Below are positions 59,404-64,000 of a stretch of 64,000 bases of DNA, piece by piece (the stretch's first letter is position 1; every line of letters starts with the position of its first letter). Source of the DNA: Prostheceraeus crozeri (taxonomy: Eukaryota > Platyhelminthes > Polycladida > Euryleptidae); NCBI GenBank assembly GCA_907163375.1, contig CAJQUW010012701.1:41001-105000 (forward strand), in the 5' to 3' direction. The notes under the pieces are model-generated. The model was not told the origin of the DNA, ran no database searches, and worked only from the letters and a program-made list of their open reading frames with translations. A program made the position numbers and the translations under genes.

Positions 59404-60491
59404 TGTAACCCCTGGTAGGTCTTTATTTTCGTTTTGCGCGTTTCTCTTCGCTTACAGGTTACTTGATCACTTATTTTGGTTAGCACTCTGGTTTCTACTC
59501 GATCCTAACGATCCTCAGTCGAGCCCGAATACAGAACAACTCTGATCAATACGTAAATATAATTGCCTTTATCAATCGTTCGCATAAATCAATCATAAAT
59601 TCACAATACGTGCAAACAGAGAGGAAGAGAGAGATACGAATAGAGGGAGAGAAAAATAGCGTCAACCTCACAGGTATAAGTGGGAAGAGTACGAACGGAG
59701 AAGTATAGTGCTGCGAGCCTCTGCGGTACGTCTAGCTACTATCAGGGCCTCTCGGCGCGTCTTTCTAGGTCGGTCTAGGGCCTTCGGACCTTACGCCTGC
59801 CTTTAACTATCTTTATACTCACTCTCTCGAATGTCCAATAATGTCGTGGATATCTTGATCGGCTAGCGGATCTGCGGCTGTACACGTATAGATCGACGAA
59901 TGTTCTTGTTATAAGGTTGCTGTTTTGAGCCTCGCTTATATACTGTTCTTAGACTTTGATCCGCTGCCGCCTGCCCCCATGCGCTTCGAATTCCGTTCTG
60001 ACTATTATTTATTTAATGGGGCACTTACGGCGGTCTCCTTTGATAGCTCTGGGAACGATCGCTTTTCAATTCCAGTATTACGTAACACTCTTCTACGCGC
60101 TCTGGTCTCCCACGGATCTGATCATGCCCCGGCGCCTGGAATGGTAATTTATGTTTCCCGAATGGCGCCACTTTTACTGTTCTGTCCTATTCTGTCCTTC
60201 CTTATTTATTTGCACTTTATATCGCTCGTTTGGAATCTTACGTAACCATCTCGTTTGTTTCTCTTCCCGCTCAAGTTCCTAAATGTGACCCGGCTTGCTG
60301 TACACTAAGGGTCCTAAGGCTGGGGATCGGGTCCTCCAGGTTACACTCCTACCGGGGACGAAAAAGAGCCGCGTCCTCGCGGCTAATACTATTCCACGGG
60401 AATGAATACTAAGGCAGGCGTTGCGATAATGTCGATGCTTGAGTACGATGTAGGGGGTTAAGCGTGTGAGAAAAACCGTACCTGACTTACA
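59404..60491 (-). repeat. Candidate 3' LTR of the Ty3/Gypsy fossil
   Basis: The segment begins TGTAAC and ends TTACA on the plus strand, giving TGTAA...TTACA ends in either reading. It lies where the 3' LTR is expected, between the last coding remnant and host intron. I see no clear polypurine tract next to it, and the partner LTR is outside the window, so the borders are tentative. Confidence 0.35.
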
Positions 60492-60824
60492 GGATGGTAC
60501 ACCAAAAAATAAATGTTCGTGAAGTTTTTATCCCTGCTGTTCCACAAAAGTGTGAAGGGTACTAAAAAGTGACATTTCATTTTAAGAGGTGAAGCAGATT
60601 TAAAGTGCAAATAAAGTGCATTAAACAGAAAAATTCAGTTGAGGATGAAAGTTTCGTTATCCGCTGTCGTAATATGGAGTTACGCACTATGACGATAAAA
60701 GTAACAGTCCATAAAGTGACACAAAATTCGAATGGAGATAATAGTGCAGTAAATAGGAAAATTAAGTTGAAGATAAAAGCTGTGGTATTCACTGTCATAA
60801 TATAAAGTTAGTGACTATCACTGT

Positions 60825-61580
60825 TTACGGCTTCACGCCTTGCTCACCCGTGGCGCCCCGCGCCATGCGTTGTTTTTGCTGATGAAGAAAAGCACGGAGT
60901 TGGCTCCTTGTCATTCTCCTTGTGGGTGACGTGGCCTCCGCTACAAGCTCGGGCGAGTTGATAGCTTGTGGTGCTGCTTGATCCGCCTGTTGTTTGCGTG
61001 GCCGCTCACGGCGTCGTGTGGGGACTGAGGAGGTCTGTCCAGTTCCACTCGCAGGTAACAAATCCTTTGGTGGTCCACGTTTATCGGAGGTTGTTTTCTT
61101 GCCCGTGGGCGGATCCGCGTCACGAGCGTTCTCAGGCTTCCGAGTCGGTTTTGTTGCTCGTCCCGCCGCGGGTGGACTGACGCTTTCGTTGGAGTCCAGT
61201 GGATTTGGCATATCTGTTGATTCCGTTAGTCCAAGCGGTGCTGGTTCTTGGACGCTATCGCCGAGAGACTCCTCCGCGACCGCTCCGGTCGATGTCGTGG
61301 GCGGGGCGGGTGATTCTCTTGAGGACGTTGTAGATTCTTCCTGAACTGGGGGACTGCGTTCTTCTTCTTCCGTCAAAACTGTCGTAGGTTCGTTCGAGAT
61401 CTCTGGATCCTGACTATCCTCGACTTGTACAGGTTCTGTATTCAGTACTGTAGAATCCGCTGAAGGTGGGAAAGCCGGCGTGTGGGCGGTAAGAGCCATT
61501 TTGCACCGGTTAATATTCACCCATTGTCGTTTTAGAGATGGTTGGTTTACCGGAGTGACCAGAAGGGTTGTGTCCGTCAT
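60825..61580 (-). pseudogene. Integrase tail with Pro/Ser/Glu-rich extension, part of the fossil
   Basis: The first residues (TTLLVTPVNQPSLKRQWVNI) resemble the end of a Ty3/Gypsy integrase. The remaining roughly 215 residues are low-complexity, rich in Pro, Ser, Thr and Glu, with basic patches near the end. It is part of the Ty3/Gypsy fossil and not a host gene. A diverged pair of about 75-bp direct repeats lies just beyond it (60619 and 60744 onward). Confidence 0.55.
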
Positions 61581-64000
61581 ATCCAGAATTCGGAATGGAC
61601 CCTTCCAAAGCTTCTGTAGTTTGGGGATAGACCCTTTTTCGGTTGAGGTGTATGTACATAGACACCGGTATCGCCGAGTAGCAATAATGCTGGAAGGTAT
61701 CCGTTGCGGTCCGATCGTACATCTTCCTTCTGATGGGCCTGAGCTTGTATGTTATTGTCTCTAGCAACGGCCCACGCTGTGCGTAGTCGTGTCTCCCAGC
61801 TCGTGTCGATACGACCTGAGTTCTTTATCCGCCGGTGGGTCTTGTAAGACAATGTACAAGGAGGTAGTAAAGGGTCACGTCCGAATCACAAGATAATACG
61901 GGCTCTCACTTTGTCCGTCGATCCATGAACACTTGCCCGGTTAGGCGAATAAAACGGGCGCGATGTAGAGGTCCCAGTCTTTCTGATTGCTGCACAGTAG
62001 TGAGAGAGCATTCGTATCAAAACGCCGTTCATATCCGCTTCCACCAGTCCATCACATTTGGGGTTGTAGGATAGGGTGAAAATTTTCTGAGTATTCGTCA
62101 GTCGGCATATGTTCTTTAGGCAGAAGAACTCGTGAAGTTCGCTCCTCTGTCCGATAATAATTCGCGCGGACGACCAGCGAATCTGCATACTATCTCGTCG
62201 ACGAACAGCCTAGCGATTGTTTCGGCTGTCTGGTTGGGTGTGGCGAAAGCCTCTACCCATTTTGTTGCGTATAGCCACAAAAACAACTATGTAGCGATTT
62301 CCTCGAGTCCGTTTTTGGATAAGCTCCCGTAACGTCCACTCCAAAGCGAGTGAAACGGAGGGGGTACTGCAATAGGATGTAGTGGGACTTTGATCTTCGT
62401 ATGAGGGTTGTTCCTCGCGTTACAACACGACGGGGCACTCAGCAATCCATTGCTGAACGTCCCGTTTTTCATACCTGGCCAGTAGTAAAACTTCTGAAGT
62501 CTAGATAACGTCTTCTCGGTCGCCAGATGACCGCCAAATATTCCTTCGTGGAACTCGTTATAAATGTCCTGGCGGTAGGGCGGCGGTAGAACCAACATGA
62601 ACTTATTAGCATCAAACAGCTTGTACAACGCGTCTTGACGAATCCTAAATGTATCAAAATGATTTCGAACAATTAATTTCTCGGTGGCGGACAATTCGGT
62701 TACATTAGCGATCTGAGGCCCCTGAGCTTTTGCATCAGCGCGGCCAAGAGGGGGTCGGCTGCTTGAGCAGTCTTCCGAAAACGTTCCCTAAATCTGATAC
62801 TGCTCGGATGTTTGTATGGACATGTTCTTGCGCCTCTCCTCCAGTCCTCGATCCGCGACAGAGCGTCGGCTTTATTATGCCTCCCTGGTCGGTATGATAT
62901 TGTCATATCGAATTTCTTGGAGGCGCAATGCCCATCTAATCAATCGTGAGGAAGGGTTGCGATGTGTAAACAGCCATTTTAGGGGCCGTGGTCAGTGACT
63001 ACGTCGAATGGTTTCCCCATAAGTAACATTCGGAAATGCTCGCATGCCCAAACATAGGCTAGCGCTTCTTGTTCGATAGTGGCATAGTTACGTTCGAATT
63101 TGTTAAGAGATCTACTTAGCATATGCCTATGGGGTGCTCCTCGGCTTTAGTACCCCTGTGACAAACACAGCGCCTATTGCAACATTGCTAGCGTCCGTTT
63201 GGAGGGTAAATGGTCTGTCAAAGTCTGGAAAAGCCAGAATAGGAGGAGTAATCAGTCTTAGTTTTAGCATCTGGAATGCTTGCTCCTGCTCAGTGCCATA
63301 AGCGAAGGTGGCATCTTTCTTTTTGCAGTTGAGTTAGCGGGGTCTGCCAACTTCGCGAAAATTTGGAATGAATCGCCGGTAAGTGGTAGTACGATGCTAG
63401 TCCGACGAATTGTCGTTATTGCTTAACAGATGTAAGGCGTGGGGGTAAATTTTTCACTTTGTCCGTATTAGCTGGGTCCGGGCGCATTCCTTCTGCTGAA
63501 AATTATATGACCCAAAAATCTGACCAGATTCGGATGGATTGGTGCATAAATTCCCGCATTTCGTAGGTTTAAGCTTCAGTCCATACTCTTTTACTCTCGA
63601 TTAAAACTACAGCAATGTCTCGCAAGTGCTGTTCGAATGTTGGTATGAATATATTATGAATATCGTCGAGATGAAACTAAACATGTTTGGTTCTGGAGCC
63701 CGCTGAGGGAACACTTCCATAGGCTCGCTGAAAGGTAGCGGAGTGCGTTGCAATAATCCGAAATATGGGGCCAGGTCGTGTAAATTGTAAACGTGCCATA
63801 ACATGTCGTAAAACATGTCTTGGGCTTGGATGTCTTCCCCAACTTTGATTTGCAGTAACCGGAGGGAAAAAGATCGAAGAGTGGGGCGGTTCAGAGAAAA
63901 ATTTTGCGTGCTGAGGTTATTAGGCCGTTTCACATCGATTCGCGGTTAGGGGAAAATACATCCTTGCTTGTTGATGGCGTTTAATTTTCTAACAATCAAC

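Larger units (their letters stand above)
59404..64000 (-). mobile_element. Ty3/Gypsy-type LTR element, fossil, runs off the right edge
   Basis: On the minus strand, from right to left, are remnants of a reverse transcriptase (about 63.4-63.9 kb), RNase H (about 62.7-63.3 kb, with the YRPGRHNKADALSR signature), the zinc-binding part and core of an integrase (about 61.9-62.7 kb), an integrase C-terminal tail with a long low-complexity extension (60825-61580) and a candidate 3' LTR. The order polymerase, RNase H, integrase is that of Ty3/Gypsy. The element is broken, with several breaks (roughly half a dozen or more). Its other end lies beyond the window. Age is probably moderate. Confidence 0.7.

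Noticed and set aside
60825-61580. The 251-residue Pro/Ser-rich frame as a host gene
   Set aside because: Its start resembles a Ty3/Gypsy integrase tail and it lies in order behind integrase remnants, so it belongs to the fossil element.

Overview
The window is metazoan nuclear DNA, very probably from an invertebrate. It has GT-AG introns, a collagen XV/XVIII (multiplexin) gene with an endostatin domain, and many decayed transposons (Tc1, hAT, LINE, Penelope-like, SINE, TA-flanked MITEs, a Ty3/Gypsy fossil). I cannot name the species.

The backbone is one gene on the minus strand. Seven exons are readable from about 58.1 kb down to 11.46 kb: two interrupted collagen exons with cysteine knots (57924-58145, 55984-56180), a trimerization-domain exon (51481-51616), a 39-bp hinge microexon (49692-49730) and three endostatin exons (15987-16199, 14454-14563, 11462-11690 with the stop). 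All junctions are GT-AG, all phases agree, and the exons sum to 382 codons including the stop. The 5' part of the gene lies beyond the window or was not recognised.

The most striking structure is inside this gene. The 33.5-kb intron between the hinge and endostatin exons holds about 364 head-to-tail copies of a 79-bp unit (17761-46517). On the minus strand, the gene's own sense strand, each unit looks like a tRNA-derived SINE head, with a box A-like TGGCCTAGTG and a perfect box B GGTTCGATTCC. The array is closed on both sides by copies of one SINE-like tail in opposite orientation, outside which lies a directly repeated flank. Many unit variants are CpG to TpG/CpA changes, and there are nested higher-order repeats.

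A second notable structure lies in the intron at 14.6-16.0 kb: two head-to-head copies of another tRNA-derived SINE, each carrying a hammerhead-ribozyme-like core (CTGANGA, stem II, GAAA, minimal stem III ending GTC, matching stem I).

Other contents, left to right: 0-3.5 kb has MITE-like inverted repeats and a LINE tail; 3.5-5.4 kb a Tc1 element with an extra inverted 5' end; 5.4-9.7 kb mostly non-coding repeats and a second LINE tail; 9.7-12.8 kb several copies of an intron-like dispersed repeat, one abutting a histone H3 C-terminal fragment; 12.9-14.2 kb a hAT-type element with a nested MITE; 16.5-17.1 kb a LINE reverse transcriptase fragment; 46.7-49 kb dispersed repeats, a transposase remnant and a MITE; 52.5-54.2 kb a second Tc1 copy; 56.6-57.6 kb a MITE and a Penelope-like fragment; 59.4-64.0 kb a broken Ty3/Gypsy-type element running off the right edge.
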